DNA from: Halopiger goleimassiliensis
Lineage (GTDB): Archaea; Halobacteriota; Halobacteria; Halobacteriales; Natrialbaceae
DNA length: 64,000 nt
NCBI RefSeq assembly: GCF_000455345.1
Contig: NZ_HG315690.1
Coordinates: 943,742-1,007,741, forward strand
Direction: 5' to 3'
Part shown: positions 9,374 through 17,699 of the stretch, in pieces
How positions within the stretch are numbered: the first letter of the stretch is position 1
How the letters are laid out: the number at the start of each line of letters is the position of its first letter
The notes under the pieces: model-generated
Database searches by the model: none
Told to the model about the DNA's origin: nothing
The model's input: only the letters and a program-made list of their open reading frames with translations
Translations under genes and position numbers: made by a program

Positions 9374-10570
9374 TCACGCCGCGCAGTTGTTCGGCCCGAG
9401 TTCGAGTTCCGTCGCCTCGGTCTCGTCGACGGACGCCCGGCCCGTATTGATCTCGATGACCCGCTCGTAGTTCGGCGGTTTCTCGGGCAGCTCCGCCGTC
9501 AGGCGCTCCCCGAACGCTTCCTCATCCAACCCGAGTAGCTCGAGAGTCTCGCGTAACGTTCCGAGTCGTTCCGCGATCGGTTCGCCGGGGGAGCCGACCT
9601 CGTACCGGTTGTCCGCCGTCACCGAGACGTGACCGGGACAGACCTGCGTCTCGTCCGGAAGTTCGAGGATCGTCCCGTGGAGGGTCTCGTAGAGCAACTC
9701 GGCACCCCTGGCGGCGTCGCCCTCGCCCGTCGGGTCATCGTCCTCGTTCGTTCCAGTATCCGTCTCGTCGGCCCCGAACTGGAGTTCCGTTCGTCCGACG
9801 GAGTCGACGAACAGCGTGTCGCCGCTCAACAGCGCCTCCCCGTCGACGAGGTAGTTCACCATGTCGGACGTGTGCCCCGGTGCCGCCAGCGTCTCGATCT
9901 CGACGTCGCCCATGGCGATCGTCTCCCCGTCCGCAAGCGGCTCGAACTCGTAGGCGACGTCCCGCTCGGCCGCCCGTTCGCCGAGATGGTAGGGAACCTC
10001 GAGTTCGTCCGCCAACTGTCGGCCGCCGGAGACGTGATCGGCGTGTACGTGGGTATCGAGAACCCGCTCGATGGTGAGGCCGGCCTCCTCGGCGGCGACC
10101 TTGAACCGGTCCGTCTGGCGGGTCGGATCGACCGCGACCGCCCGCCGGGACGCCGTCGAGCCGACGACGTAGCCGAGACAGCCCTTCGCCCGCCGCTGTA
10201 ACTGGACGATCTCGAGGTCGTCGCTTCCCGTCTCGATCGGGACCACCTCGTACACCTTGCTCCAGTCCTCCATGCCGCCTTTCACGACGGAGACGTCGTC
10301 GTATCCCCGCTGCTCGAGTTCGAACGCGAACGCCGTCGACGTCAACCCCTTGCCACAGATCGTCACGATCGACTCGTCCTCGGCGTCGTCGATGGCCGAC
10401 AGCTCCTCGCTCGAGAGGTCGTTCCCTGGACCGAACGGGACGTTCGTCGCCCCGTGGATGTGCCACCCCTCGTAACTGTCCGCAGGGCGGGTGTCGACCA
10501 GCCGGAACGAATCCTCCGAATCGAGTTTCGCCGCGAGGTCGGTCGGAGAGAGTTGTTCGATCAGTGGCAT
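9374..10570 (-). CDS. Rhodanese–metallo-beta-lactamase fusion (persulfide dioxygenase-like)
   Basis: 398 residues with two domains. Residues 1-110 form a rhodanese domain with active-site loop ICGKGL (Cys72). Residues 115-398 form a metallo-beta-lactamase fold with THVHADH (His174, His176, Asp178, His179), a GHTSDM motif near 233 and a CPGH motif near 313. The arrangement fits glyoxalase-II/ETHE1-like hydrolases and persulfide dioxygenases, which oxidise glutathione- or other thiol-bound persulfides while rhodanese moves sulfur to or from them. Here the rhodanese domain is N-terminal. A cysteine-bearing winged-helix regulator lies downstream on the same strand. Sulfide or persulfide detoxification is the likely role, in the cytoplasm. 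Confidence 0.9.
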   Translation of the reverse strand: MPLIEQLSPTDLAAKLDSEDSFRLVDTRPADSYEGWHIHGATNVPFGPGNDLSSEELSAIDDAEDESIVTICGKGLTSTAFAFELEQRGYDDVSVVKGGMEDWSKVYEVVPIETGSDDLEIVQLQRRAKGCLGYVVGSTASRRAVAVDPTRQTDRFKVAAEEAGLTIERVLDTHVHADHVSGGRQLADELEVPYHLGERAAERDVAYEFEPLADGETIAMGDVEIETLAAPGHTSDMVNYLVDGEALLSGDTLFVDSVGRTELQFGADETDTGTNEDDDPTGEGDAARGAELLYETLHGTILELPDETQVCPGHVSVTADNRYEVGSPGEPIAERLGTLRETLELLGLDEEAFGERLTAELPEKPPNYERVIEINTGRASVDETEATELELGPNNCAA

Positions 10571-10700
10571 CGCTCGCCACTATCGTCGACGGGAGCGCCC
10601 AAAGAACTACCCCTGCGAGGACCACAGCTACAGACCGCGAGACGGATCCTCCCTCCTCGAAACGACTTTAGTCCGGGCAGGACTGTTCACAGCCGTGACG

Positions 10701-11378
10701 ATGCCCGAAATCGAGGCGGTGACCCTCGATCTCGACGGCACGCTCGTCCGATACAGGCGCACTCCCGGAGAAGTCCTTCGGACGTCCTACGAGCGCCTCG
10801 GGATCGAGCCGCTGTTCTCCGTCGAGGAGTACTACGCCCGGTACGACGAGTTCGCGGCCAAACACGAGTCGATGGCCGCCATGCGATCGGACTGTTTCGC
10901 GACGCTGGCCGCCGAGAACGGGTTCGACCGCGACCTCGGCCGAGAGGTCGCAGCGGCGTTCGACGAAGTCCGCGACCAGTCGAACGTCGAACGCCGTCCC
11001 GGCGTCGAGCGAGTGCTGGACGCGCTTGCCGAGACGTACCGGCTCGGAATCGTGACGAACGGCACGGCAGACGCACAGCGACGGAAAATCGACGCCGCCG
11101 GTCTCGAGCGCTGGACTGACGCGGTCGTCGTCGCCGGAGCACAGGGAGCGCCCAAGCCCGCACCCGATCCCTTCGAACGCGCGCTTACAGCCCTCGAGGC
11201 GACGCCCGAGATGGCCGTCCACGTCGGCGATTCGCTCGAGACCGACGTCGTCGGTGCCAACCGGGCAGGACTCGACTCCGCCTGGCTCTCGGACGGTACC
11301 GATCCCGGAGCACACGAGCCGACGTATCGGCTGGACGAACTCGGTGACCTGGTCCCCGAACCCTGGCTCGAGGAGTGA
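10701..11378 (+). CDS. HAD-family hydrolase
   Basis: 225 residues. Motif I DLDGT at residues 10-14 contains the nucleophile Asp10 and general acid Asp12. Motif II is VTNGT, motif III is the lysine in GAPKPAPDPF, and motif IV is HVGDSLETDVVGA. A helical cap follows motif I. It is a typical small-molecule phosphatase such as a phosphoglycolate phosphatase or haloacid dehalogenase; substrate unknown. I moved the start to ATG 10701 because the upstream in-frame extension is Arg/Ser-rich and a TATA-like GACTTTAG lies about 30 bases before this codon. Confidence 0.9.
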   Translation: MPEIEAVTLDLDGTLVRYRRTPGEVLRTSYERLGIEPLFSVEEYYARYDEFAAKHESMAAMRSDCFATLAAENGFDRDLGREVAAAFDEVRDQSNVERRPGVERVLDALAETYRLGIVTNGTADAQRRKIDAAGLERWTDAVVVAGAQGAPKPAPDPFERALTALEATPEMAVHVGDSLETDVVGANRAGLDSAWLSDGTDPGAHEPTYRLDELGDLVPEPWLEE

Positions 11379-11402
11379 ACTCCCGACCTGCCACCGGGAC
11401 CC

Positions 11403-12575
11403 CTACTGCTCGGCTGCGGGCAGGGTCACCGACACCGTCGTCCCCTCGCCGGGCTCGGAGTCGACCCAGATGTCGCCGCCGTGGCGCTCGACGATCCGTT
11501 TGCAAAGCGCCAGCCCGATGCCGGTTCCCGCGTGTTCCGCCTGGGTGTGGAGCCGCTGGAACACCTCGAAGATCCGGTCCTGATCGGCCGGATCGATCCC
11601 GATGCCGTCGTCACTGACCGAGACGATCCACTCGCGGTCGTCGTTCGTCGAGGGATCACTGCGTGAGGCCGTTCCGCGTCGCTCGGCCTCGATTTCGATC
11701 CGTGGACGTCCGTCCTCGCTGTATTCGATCGCGTTCGACAGGAGGTTCTGGAACAGCTGTCGCAGCTGTCTCGGATCTCCCGTCACGCGGGGGAGGTCGC
11801 CGTACTCGAGCTCCGCGCCGGTCTCCTCGATACGCATCTCGAGGTCGGTGCGAACGTCTTCGAGTATCGCCTCGAGGGAGACGGGTTCGAACGGCTGTCC
11901 CTGGGTGTCGACGCGGGAGTACTCGAGCAACGCGTCGATCATCGTCGACATCCGCTCGGCACCGTCCAGCGCGAACTCGAGGAACTCCTCGCCCTCCTCG
12001 TCGAGGGCGTCGCCGTGGCGGTCGTCGAGCAACTGAAGGTAACTCGAGACCATCCGCAGCGGCTCCTGCAGGTCGTGTGAAGCCGCATAGGCGAACTGCT
12101 CCAGCCGTTCGTTCGACTCCTCGAGTCGTTCCTGCATCGACTCGAGTTGCCGGTTGCGCCGCTCGAGTTCGAGTTCCCGGGTTTTCGCGCGTGCGTCCAG
12201 CCTGCCGGCGACGAAGCCAGCGACGCCCGCGAGTCCCGTGAGGATCGGCACCGACCGGTACGGTTCGTCGACGCCCATGCCGGGCTGGACGTGATAGAGT
12301 CCGAGAATCACGAGCATCACGCCGATCCCGGCCACCGTTCGGACGAATACGGCCGTGTAGAACCGCGGATCGACGTCCGTTCGCGGGAGCCGAACGCCGC
12401 CCGCGAGCAGGACGAGTCCGGGACCGGCGATGAAGCCGAACGTCACGAGGATCGCGGAGATCGACTCGTGGTGTGACGTCGGCACGACCGCCGTCACGAA
12501 AGCCACGAAGAGATAGAGTACGCCGAGGGCGCTGACGAGGTGTCTCCCGTCGACCGACACGGGAATCCGGAACAT
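11403..12575 (-). CDS. Membrane sensor histidine kinase
   Basis: 390 residues. Residues 10-125 hold about four membrane helices (for example 16-31, 41-62 and 76-95), followed by a coiled coil at 130-160. The phosphoacceptor His167 lies in SHDLQEPLRM. The ATPase domain has an N box (NLLSNAIEY), G1 (DDGIGID), an F box (IFEVFQRLHT) and G2 (GTGIGLALCK), so it should be active. The signal is unknown; the membrane part resembles the small integral sensor modules common in haloarchaea. No response regulator is adjacent. The TATA-like CGTTATTG lies about 30 bases before the ATG. Confidence 0.92.
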   Translation of the reverse strand: MFRIPVSVDGRHLVSALGVLYLFVAFVTAVVPTSHHESISAILVTFGFIAGPGLVLLAGGVRLPRTDVDPRFYTAVFVRTVAGIGVMLVILGLYHVQPGMGVDEPYRSVPILTGLAGVAGFVAGRLDARAKTRELELERRNRQLESMQERLEESNERLEQFAYAASHDLQEPLRMVSSYLQLLDDRHGDALDEEGEEFLEFALDGAERMSTMIDALLEYSRVDTQGQPFEPVSLEAILEDVRTDLEMRIEETGAELEYGDLPRVTGDPRQLRQLFQNLLSNAIEYSEDGRPRIEIEAERRGTASRSDPSTNDDREWIVSVSDDGIGIDPADQDRIFEVFQRLHTQAEHAGTGIGLALCKRIVERHGGDIWVDSEPGEGTTVSVTLPAAEQ

Positions 12576-12723
12576 TATCGGTTGCTTTTGGGCCAGAAGT
12601 ACAATAACGGTTGTGTCGGACCCTCTCGCTCGAGTCGGGGTTGCGGCCGGATACGTAGCGGTCGGATCGGGTCACCTCCCGAGCGACGACTCGACCGGAC
12701 CGTGGTAGGGGCTACGTCCGGTT

Positions 12724-13278
12724 CTATCGACGTGCGAGCACCGCCAGCGTCTCTGGGCGGTCGTGGGCACGCTCGACCGCGAACCCGGCCCCCTCGAGGT
12801 GACTCACCACCTCGTCCACGCCGAACCGTTCGTCGATGGGCGGGCCGTCCTCGCCGGCCCCGTCGGCGGACCAGTCGACGGTCACGAGTCGCCCGTCCGG
12901 TCGAATCACGCGGGCGAGTTCGGCCATCGTCTCGTCGGCCGCGTATTCGTGGTGGCTCATCGTGGAGAACGCCGCGTCCAGTTCGTCGTCCTCGAACGGC
13001 AGCGCGTCGATGCCCGCCGTGACGGGTTCGACGTTCGCCGGGATCCCCGCTTCGCGGTGGCGCTCGTGCATCGCTGCCTGGACGTCGACCGCGTACAACG
13101 TGCCGACGCACGGTGCGACGTCCCGGGAGTAAAACCCCGTTCCCGAACCCAGGTCGGCGACGACGGCGTCCGACGTGGGCGCGAGCAACTCGAGTAGTTC
13201 CTCGCGAGAGCAGTAGCGGTACCGCGACGGGTCCTCGAGCGCGTCGGCCCGGTCGATCGGGTACGTGTGAAATCCCAT
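12724..13278 (-). CDS. Class I SAM-dependent methyltransferase
   Basis: 184 residues, a compact Rossmann methyltransferase. Motif I is DLGSGTGF at residues 42-49, the acidic end of strand 2 is YAVDV, the post-I region includes IDALPFEDDELD, and motif post-II is VIRPDGRLVTVDW. It is closest in style to the Methyltransf_11/UbiE-like group that uses S-adenosylmethionine; the substrate cannot be told. It lies alone, divergent from the thioredoxin gene at 13434. Confidence 0.88.
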   Translation of the reverse strand: MGFHTYPIDRADALEDPSRYRYCSREELLELLAPTSDAVVADLGSGTGFYSRDVAPCVGTLYAVDVQAAMHERHREAGIPANVEPVTAGIDALPFEDDELDAAFSTMSHHEYAADETMAELARVIRPDGRLVTVDWSADGAGEDGPPIDERFGVDEVVSHLEGAGFAVERAHDRPETLAVLARR

Positions 13279-13433
13279 ACCGCGAGTTCGGGACAGTATT
13301 GGAAGAACCTGCCTATCGTCCGCCGGCGACCCGTAGTCACCGGCAGGTTGGTCACCGAGGCGGGACGTTCGGTGACGCGGTATTGTACTACCCGTGGGAA
13401 ACCGTTATGCCGACCGAACGGCTACGCTCCCGC

Positions 13434-13859
13434 ATGAACGAGTCACCGGACGACGCGCGAGAACGCATCCGCGAGCGCAAAAAGCGGGAGCTCAAGCGCC
13501 GCCTCGAGAACGGCGGCGAACTGGGCGGGGTGGCCACGCCGTCCGAGCCGATCGCGATCGAGGGAGGGGACCACCTCCAGGAGGTCGTCGAGAAGTACGA
13601 CGTCGTTCTCGTCGACTGTTACGCCGATTGGTGTGGCCCCTGCCAGCTGCTCGAGCCGACTATCCAGGCGCTGGCTGCGGAGACCGACGCCGCGGTCGCC
13701 ACGGTCGACGTCGACCGACACCAGCGACTGGCCCAGCAACTCGACGCCCGGGGCGTTCCGACGCTCGTGCTCTACGCGGACGGTCAACCGGTCGAACGCC
13801 TCGTCGGCGCACAGGATCGCGGAACGCTCGAAGGGCTGATCGAACGGCACACCGATTGA
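13434..13859 (+). CDS. Thioredoxin
   Basis: 141 residues. The active site DWCGPC gives Cys67 and Cys70, and the cis-proline motif is RGVPTLVLY. A charged Arg/Lys-rich extension of about 40 residues precedes the thioredoxin fold, longer than in bacterial TrxA. It should reduce disulfides of cytoplasmic proteins, possibly the peroxiredoxin at 15883. Two ATGs are possible (13407 and 13434). I favour 13434 because a TATA-like CCGTTATG ends about 25 bases before it, giving a leaderless message. Confidence 0.9.
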   Translation: MNESPDDARERIRERKKRELKRRLENGGELGGVATPSEPIAIEGGDHLQEVVEKYDVVLVDCYADWCGPCQLLEPTIQALAAETDAAVATVDVDRHQRLAQQLDARGVPTLVLYADGQPVERLVGAQDRGTLEGLIERHTD

Positions 13860-13977
13860 CCGTCGCCGTCGGTCACCCGTCCGTAGAAGCGGGTACGCTA
13901 CCGACCTCGGGACCGTCGCGTGAGGAGGACCGAAACTCACTCCTCGCTCGTCGGTGACGTGTACCACGACTGAGCGA

Positions 13978-14094
13978 ATGTCGTCATCGAACGGGGAGGA
14001 CTCGACCGACGAGGAGGAAACAGACGACGGGGACGACGGCGGCCGGTTCGACAAGGTCCTCGACGTTGTCCTCGAACTTCTCGATTTCCTGTAA
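13978..14094 (+). CDS. Small acidic protein of 38 residues, unknown function
   Basis: The ORF begins at ATG 13978 and encodes an Asp/Glu/Ser-rich first half followed by an amphipathic hydrophobic end (FDKVLDVVLELLDFL). Third codon positions are strongly G/C and GAC/GAG are preferred, as in the neighbouring real genes, which supports coding. A hairpin followed by four T residues comes 13 bases after the stop. No family recognised. It may be a protein-binding micropeptide, but the lack of a clear TATA box leaves some doubt. Confidence 0.5.
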   Translation: MSSSNGEDSTDEEETDDGDDGGRFDKVLDVVLELLDFL

Positions 14095-14106
14095 GTCGCC
14101 GTCCAG

Positions 14107-14130
14107 ACGGCCGGTTCCCCAGGCCGTTTT
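14107..14130 (+). terminator. Hairpin plus T-run terminator
   Basis: Arms ACGGCC and GGCCGT enclose a 9-base loop and are followed by TTTT. It lies between the 38-residue ORF and the ZIP transporter and would end transcription from the thioredoxin/small-ORF side. Confidence 0.5.
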
Positions 14131-14172
14131 CCGACGACGACTTGTACGACCGTTCCGAACGGCGACGTATCG

Positions 14173-14970
14173 ATGGCGCTTCTCGAGAACGTCGGCTTCG
14201 TCTTCGTCGCCGGGCTAATCACCGCGCTGGCGACCGGCCTCGGGGCGATTCCGTTTTTCTTCTTCGACGACATCAGCGACCGGCGAAACGTCGTCCTCTG
14301 GGGTCTCTCCTCGGGCATCATGCTCTCGGCGTCGGTGTTCGGGCTCGTCGAGGAGGGACTCGCGGAGGGGACGCCCGCCCAGATCCTCGTTGGAATGGGC
14401 GTCGGCGTTCTGCTGGTCGTCGTCGCCCACGACGTGCTCATGGACGCCGACATCGACCCTCGCCAGTACGAGGAGGCCGACTTCAAGAAACTCGTGCTCA
14501 TCCTCGGCATCCTCACCGTCCACAGCTTTCCCGAGGGAATCGCCGTCGGCGTCTCCTTCGCGGATCTCGGACTCGAGGGTGGCATGGAGATCCTCGGCTT
14601 CACCGTCCCGCTGCTGGCGGTGTTCATGACCGTCGCCATCTCGATTCACAACGTCCCCGAGGGGACCGCCATCTCGATCCCGCTGCGCTCGATGGGCGTC
14701 GCGCGCTGGAAGATGGTCTGGTGGGCGGTCTTCTCGAGTCTCCCCCAGCCGATCGGGGCCGTGATCGCCTTCTACTTCGTCCGGATCGCCCGGGAGTTTC
14801 TCCCGTACGGCTTCGGCTTCGCCGCCGGCGCGATGATCTACCTCGTGCTCACCGAGTTCGTCCCGGAGGCGCTCGAGATCGGCGAACGGTTGCCCCGCGG
14901 CGGCAAACCCGAACTCGCCGGCGGGATCGTCCTCGGCGTGCTGGTGATGGTGCCCCTCGCGTTCATCTGA
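14173..14970 (+). CDS. ZIP-family metal cation transporter
   Basis: 265 residues with about eight membrane helices. The two metal-binding helices are clear: HSFPEGIAVG (His117, Glu121) and HNVPEGTAIS (His159, Glu163). The protein should import zinc or another divalent cation across the cytoplasmic membrane. The cytoplasmic loop between helices 3 and 4 lacks the His-rich stretch found in many eukaryotic ZIPs. It is monocistronic as far as can be seen; no metal-responsive box was recognised upstream. Confidence 0.93.
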   Translation: MALLENVGFVFVAGLITALATGLGAIPFFFFDDISDRRNVVLWGLSSGIMLSASVFGLVEEGLAEGTPAQILVGMGVGVLLVVVAHDVLMDADIDPRQYEEADFKKLVLILGILTVHSFPEGIAVGVSFADLGLEGGMEILGFTVPLLAVFMTVAISIHNVPEGTAISIPLRSMGVARWKMVWWAVFSSLPQPIGAVIAFYFVRIAREFLPYGFGFAAGAMIYLVLTEFVPEALEIGERLPRGGKPELAGGIVLGVLVMVPLAFI

Positions 14971-15066
14971 ACGGTACTTCGCGATCGAGATCGATCCTCG
15001 CACAACGGGACGACGGAAGTCCACTCCCGCTCGAGACCGTGCTCGCGTCGCTCACGAGAAAACGGA

Positions 15067-15248
15067 CGTGGGAGGATTCGACCCCGTGGCGAGTCCACGG
15101 TTCGCTCGACGGTTCGCTCCGCTCGCCGGCTCGTTTCGCGGGCGTGACGGGATTCGAACCACGCGAACGGCTCGCTGCGCTCGCCGTTCTCTCATTCGAA
15201 TCCCGCACGATCCGTTATCGGCCTCGCTATCGCTCGGCACGATAACGG
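15067..15248. repeat. Cluster of tRNA 3'-end-like copies alternating with hairpins
   Basis: Bases 15067-15086 and 15140-15163 each resemble the 3' end of the adjacent tRNA-Arg (T-arm core GGATTCGA; 16 of 20 matches for the first copy). A third, inverted T-arm copy lies at 15195-15205. Between them are hairpins: 15084-15100 (CCGTGG/CCACGG), 15165-15189 (GAACGGC/GCCGTTC) and 15212-15248 (CCGTTATCG/CGATAACGG), the last reaching into the real tRNA. Eleven-base arms 15148-15158 and 15195-15205 enclose the middle hairpin. There is no ORF here with acceptable codon use. Confidence 0.7.
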
Positions 15249-15318
15249 GCGTGGCGGGATTCGAACCCACGATCAGAAGGTTAGGAACCTCCTGCCCTCT
15301 CCGCTAGGCCACACGCCC
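15246..15318 (-). tRNA. tRNA-Arg (anticodon CCU)
   Basis: Read on the minus strand, a 7-bp acceptor stem (GGGCGTG with CACGCCC), a D arm, a 5-bp anticodon stem (GGAGG with CCTTC, one G-U pair), a 7-base loop TTCCTAA and a T arm GTGGG-TTCGAAT-CCCGC can all be drawn. The loop places CCU at positions 34-36, so it reads the arginine codon AGG. The discriminator base is G and CCA is not encoded. No intron is present. Confidence 0.93.
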
Positions 15319-15328
15319 TCGAGAAAAA

Positions 15329-15619
15329 TTAGTTCGTCTCCGTCTCTTCGTCTTCGGTCGTGACCGGTTCCGTGTCGACGAACTCGGAGTCGTCCTCCGC
15401 GTCGAAGTCGTCGTCTTCGAAGTTCCCTTCGCGCATTTCCTCGAGTTCCGTTTCGACCTTTTCACGCCCCTTCTGGAATTCGCCCATGGCCTCGCCGGTC
15501 GACCGTGCCAGTTTCGGGATCTTGTTGGCCCCGAACAGCAGGATGGCGATGAAGAGGATGATCAGGAGTTCCGGACCCCCGGGAATGGGGGCGAACAGCG
15601 GTGCGATTTCGGCTACCAT
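15329..15619 (-). CDS. tatA: Sec-independent protein translocase TatA
   Basis: 96 residues. A short N-terminal membrane helix (residues about 14-30, ELLIILFIAILLFG) is followed by a hinge and an amphipathic helix beginning ANKIPKLARSTGEAMGEF, the hallmark of TatA/TatE, and then a very acidic tail. It would form the pore of the twin-arginine pathway, the dominant export route in haloarchaea and the one used by several Tat substrates in this window. ATG 15619 is preferred over an in-frame upstream start at 15646 because a TATA box lies 27-34 bases before it. The stop is 10 bases from the 5' end of the tRNA-Arg gene downstream. Confidence 0.92.
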   Translation of the reverse strand: MVAEIAPLFAPIPGGPELLIILFIAILLFGANKIPKLARSTGEAMGEFQKGREKVETELEEMREGNFEDDDFDAEDDSEFVDTEPVTTEDEETETN

Positions 15620-15644
15620 CTCTATGCGTGGCTTACCCGCTGGC

Positions 15645-15653
15645 AATTATAAC
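15645..15653 (-). promoter_or_regulatory. TATA box of tatA
   Basis: On the minus strand this reads GTTATAATT, centred about 30 bases from the tatA ATG at 15619. Archaeal transcription starts about 25-27 bases past the TATA box, so the message would be nearly leaderless; this site decides the start codon. Confidence 0.6.
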
Positions 15654-15882
15654 CTTTTTGGACCACACAGACGAACAAGAGTTACCGAAAGTCGCGGATT
15701 CGGTCGACAGAAGCTCGCAGAAATGGCGTTGTATCCTATATAAGTTCGGAGCCGTGTGCTCAAGGTGCTCTGAGTCGGGAGGGGTACGTCCGCCAGAACT
15801 GTCGATCACACCACCGTGGCTGGTGGACCGGTATCGTCCGCGAGCGAAACTGTCTTTCCTGCCAACCAACAACGACCAGTCG

Positions 15883-16362
15883 ATGCCCGAAACTGGAGAA
15901 ACCGCGCCTGATTTCACTGCACCGCTCGCAAACGGCGACGTCGAGTCGTTCTCGCTCTCCGACCGCCTCGCGGACGAGGCACCTATCGTCCTCGCCTTCT
16001 TCCCCGGCTCGTTCACCAGCGTCTGTACGAGCGAGATGTGTACGTTCCAGGACCGACTCGCCGCGTTCGAGGACCTCGACGCCACGGTCTACGGGATCAG
16101 CCGCGACTCGCCGTTCACGCTCAACGAGTTCCGCGCCCAGAACGACCTCGAGTTCGGCCTTATCAGTGACCTCAATAAGGAGGTCATCGAAGCCTACGAC
16201 GTCGCGATGGACTTCGACGACCTGGGCGTCTACGGCGTCGCGAAGCGATCGGTCTTCGTCGTCGACGGTGACGGCGAGATCACCTACGCGTGGGTCAGCG
16301 ACGACCCGGGCGTCGAACCGGACTACGACGAGGTCGAGGAGGCCGTCGAATCGGCCGCGTAA
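15883..16362 (+). CDS. Peroxiredoxin (AhpC/Bcp-type)
   Basis: 159 residues in a thioredoxin fold. The peroxidatic cysteine is Cys48 in PGSFTSVCTSEMC, with a second cysteine five residues on (Cys53) that could act as resolving residue, as in some atypical 2-Cys Prx and Bcp enzymes. It reduces hydrogen or organic peroxides in the cytoplasm and would be recycled by thioredoxin. The upstream extension of the reading frame is not protein-like, so ATG 15883 is chosen. It stands alone between tatA (divergent) and an HD-domain gene. Confidence 0.92.
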   Translation: MPETGETAPDFTAPLANGDVESFSLSDRLADEAPIVLAFFPGSFTSVCTSEMCTFQDRLAAFEDLDATVYGISRDSPFTLNEFRAQNDLEFGLISDLNKEVIEAYDVAMDFDDLGVYGVAKRSVFVVDGDGEITYAWVSDDPGVEPDYDEVEEAVESAA

Positions 16363-16437
16363 CGACGAACGGAGCCGCGCCGTCGGCGAGTTTCCGACGC
16401 CGCAGGGCTTTTCTCGCGGGCGGGTGACTGTCGGTGT

Positions 16438-17253
16438 ATGAGCGATTCCGCCGCCGAACGGGAGTCACGCCGGGTGTACGATCCCGACGCGAGTCACGAG
16501 TTCCCCGACGAGAAACTCAACACCGTCCTCGAGTTCCTCGAGAACGACGAGGAGATCCAGACCTACCTCGAGGCCCAGAACGTCAACGCGGTCGACCGGA
16601 TGCGCTACAACGACCACGGCGCGAAACACATCGAGATCGTCCGCAACCGCGCGCTCTGTCTGTACGACCTGCTCAAGGCCAGCGACGTCGACTTCAACGG
16701 TGCGCGCCAGCAGGGGCTCGAGGAGGAAGACGAGTCGGTCATCATCGCGCTCGCGGCCACGCTCCACGACATCGGCCACGTCGTCCACCGCGACGAACAC
16801 GCCTACTACTCGATCCCGCTCGCTTCCGACGTTCTCGATCGAATCCTGCCGGAGTTTTACGACGTCGCCGAGACCGTCCGGATGAAAGGCGAGGTGCTCC
16901 ACGCGATCCTCTGTCACCACCGCGCGGAGACGCCGCTGACCACCGAAGCGGGCGTCATCCGCGTCGCCGACGCCCTGGATATGGAGAGTGGCCGCTCGCG
17001 GATCCCCTACGAACACGGCGGGCGCGGCATCAACACCCTCTCGAGCCAGGCGATCAAGCGCGTCTCGCTGTACGAGGGCGAGACGAGCCCCGTCATGGTC
17101 GAAATCGCGATGACCAACGCCGCCGGCGTCTACCAGGTCGACAACCTGCTGAAGGCGAAACTCGAGGGGTCGGGCCTCGAGGAGGAGATCCGGATCGTCG
17201 CAGTCAACACGAACGAGAACCACGACCAGCTGGTCGAGCGGATCGAACTCTGA
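16438..17253 (+). CDS. HD-domain metal-dependent phosphohydrolase
   Basis: 271 residues. HD signature residues are His60 (NDHGAKH), His110-Asp111 (TLHDIGH) and a downstream Asp in RVADALDME, giving the metal site of HD phosphohydrolases. The substrate is unknown; nucleotides or cyclic nucleotides are typical for the superfamily. The C-terminal 80 residues after GGRGINTLSSQAIKR form a separate alpha/beta region. This is a commonly conserved archaeal HD protein. It lies 75 bases after the peroxiredoxin. Confidence 0.88.
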   Translation: MSDSAAERESRRVYDPDASHEFPDEKLNTVLEFLENDEEIQTYLEAQNVNAVDRMRYNDHGAKHIEIVRNRALCLYDLLKASDVDFNGARQQGLEEEDESVIIALAATLHDIGHVVHRDEHAYYSIPLASDVLDRILPEFYDVAETVRMKGEVLHAILCHHRAETPLTTEAGVIRVADALDMESGRSRIPYEHGGRGINTLSSQAIKRVSLYEGETSPVMVEIAMTNAAGVYQVDNLLKAKLEGSGLEEEIRIVAVNTNENHDQLVERIEL

Positions 17254-17365
17254 GACGGATCGCTGTGACGATGTCCCGGCACGCTCGCGACCCGGGCGGC
17301 AGGTCACCGGAACTAACGCCCGTTTGAAGGCGGTCGGCCGGGTCCGCTGATACGGACCGCCAGGC

Positions 17366-17617
17366 CTACTGGTCCTCCTCCCGTCTCCGCCCTCGAACGA
17401 GCGAGACTTTCGTCCGTCGCACCGTTATCGGCGCGTAGCAGAGCGCAATCGCCGCGACGAGCACGAGAACGACTCCAACGCCCCGTCCGTCCGGGACGGT
17501 CACCGCAGTGACGGCCGACAGTATCGTCAGCACGAACGCTACCAACACGCTACAGAACGCTCGAAGATACGCTTCGACGACCGGATACTCGGCGAGCGGA
17601 TATCGTCGCTCCGTCAT
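17366..17617 (-). CDS. Small two-helix membrane protein, unknown function
   Basis: 83 residues with two hydrophobic segments (about 24-42 and 47-66) and an Arg-rich end (VRGRRREEDQ) that should lie in the cytoplasm. ATG 17617 (MTERRYPLAEYP) was chosen over the longer frame from 17647, whose extra residues look unrelated. No family recognised. A winged-helix gene lies upstream on the same strand. Confidence 0.6.
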   Translation of the reverse strand: MTERRYPLAEYPVVEAYLRAFCSVLVAFVLTILSAVTAVTVPDGRGVGVVLVLVAAIALCYAPITVRRTKVSLVRGRRREEDQ

Positions 17618-17699
17618 TACCTTCGCGGATTGACAGCCAGCCGGCAAAAGTGTTTACGAGACGACCACCGCTCGGACTCCAGGTAAACGGCGTCCGCGA

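Noticed and set aside
15140-15163. Second tRNA suggested by a T-arm-like sequence
   Set aside because: No acceptor, D or anticodon arm can be built upstream; only the 3' end is similar. Treated as a degenerate copy.
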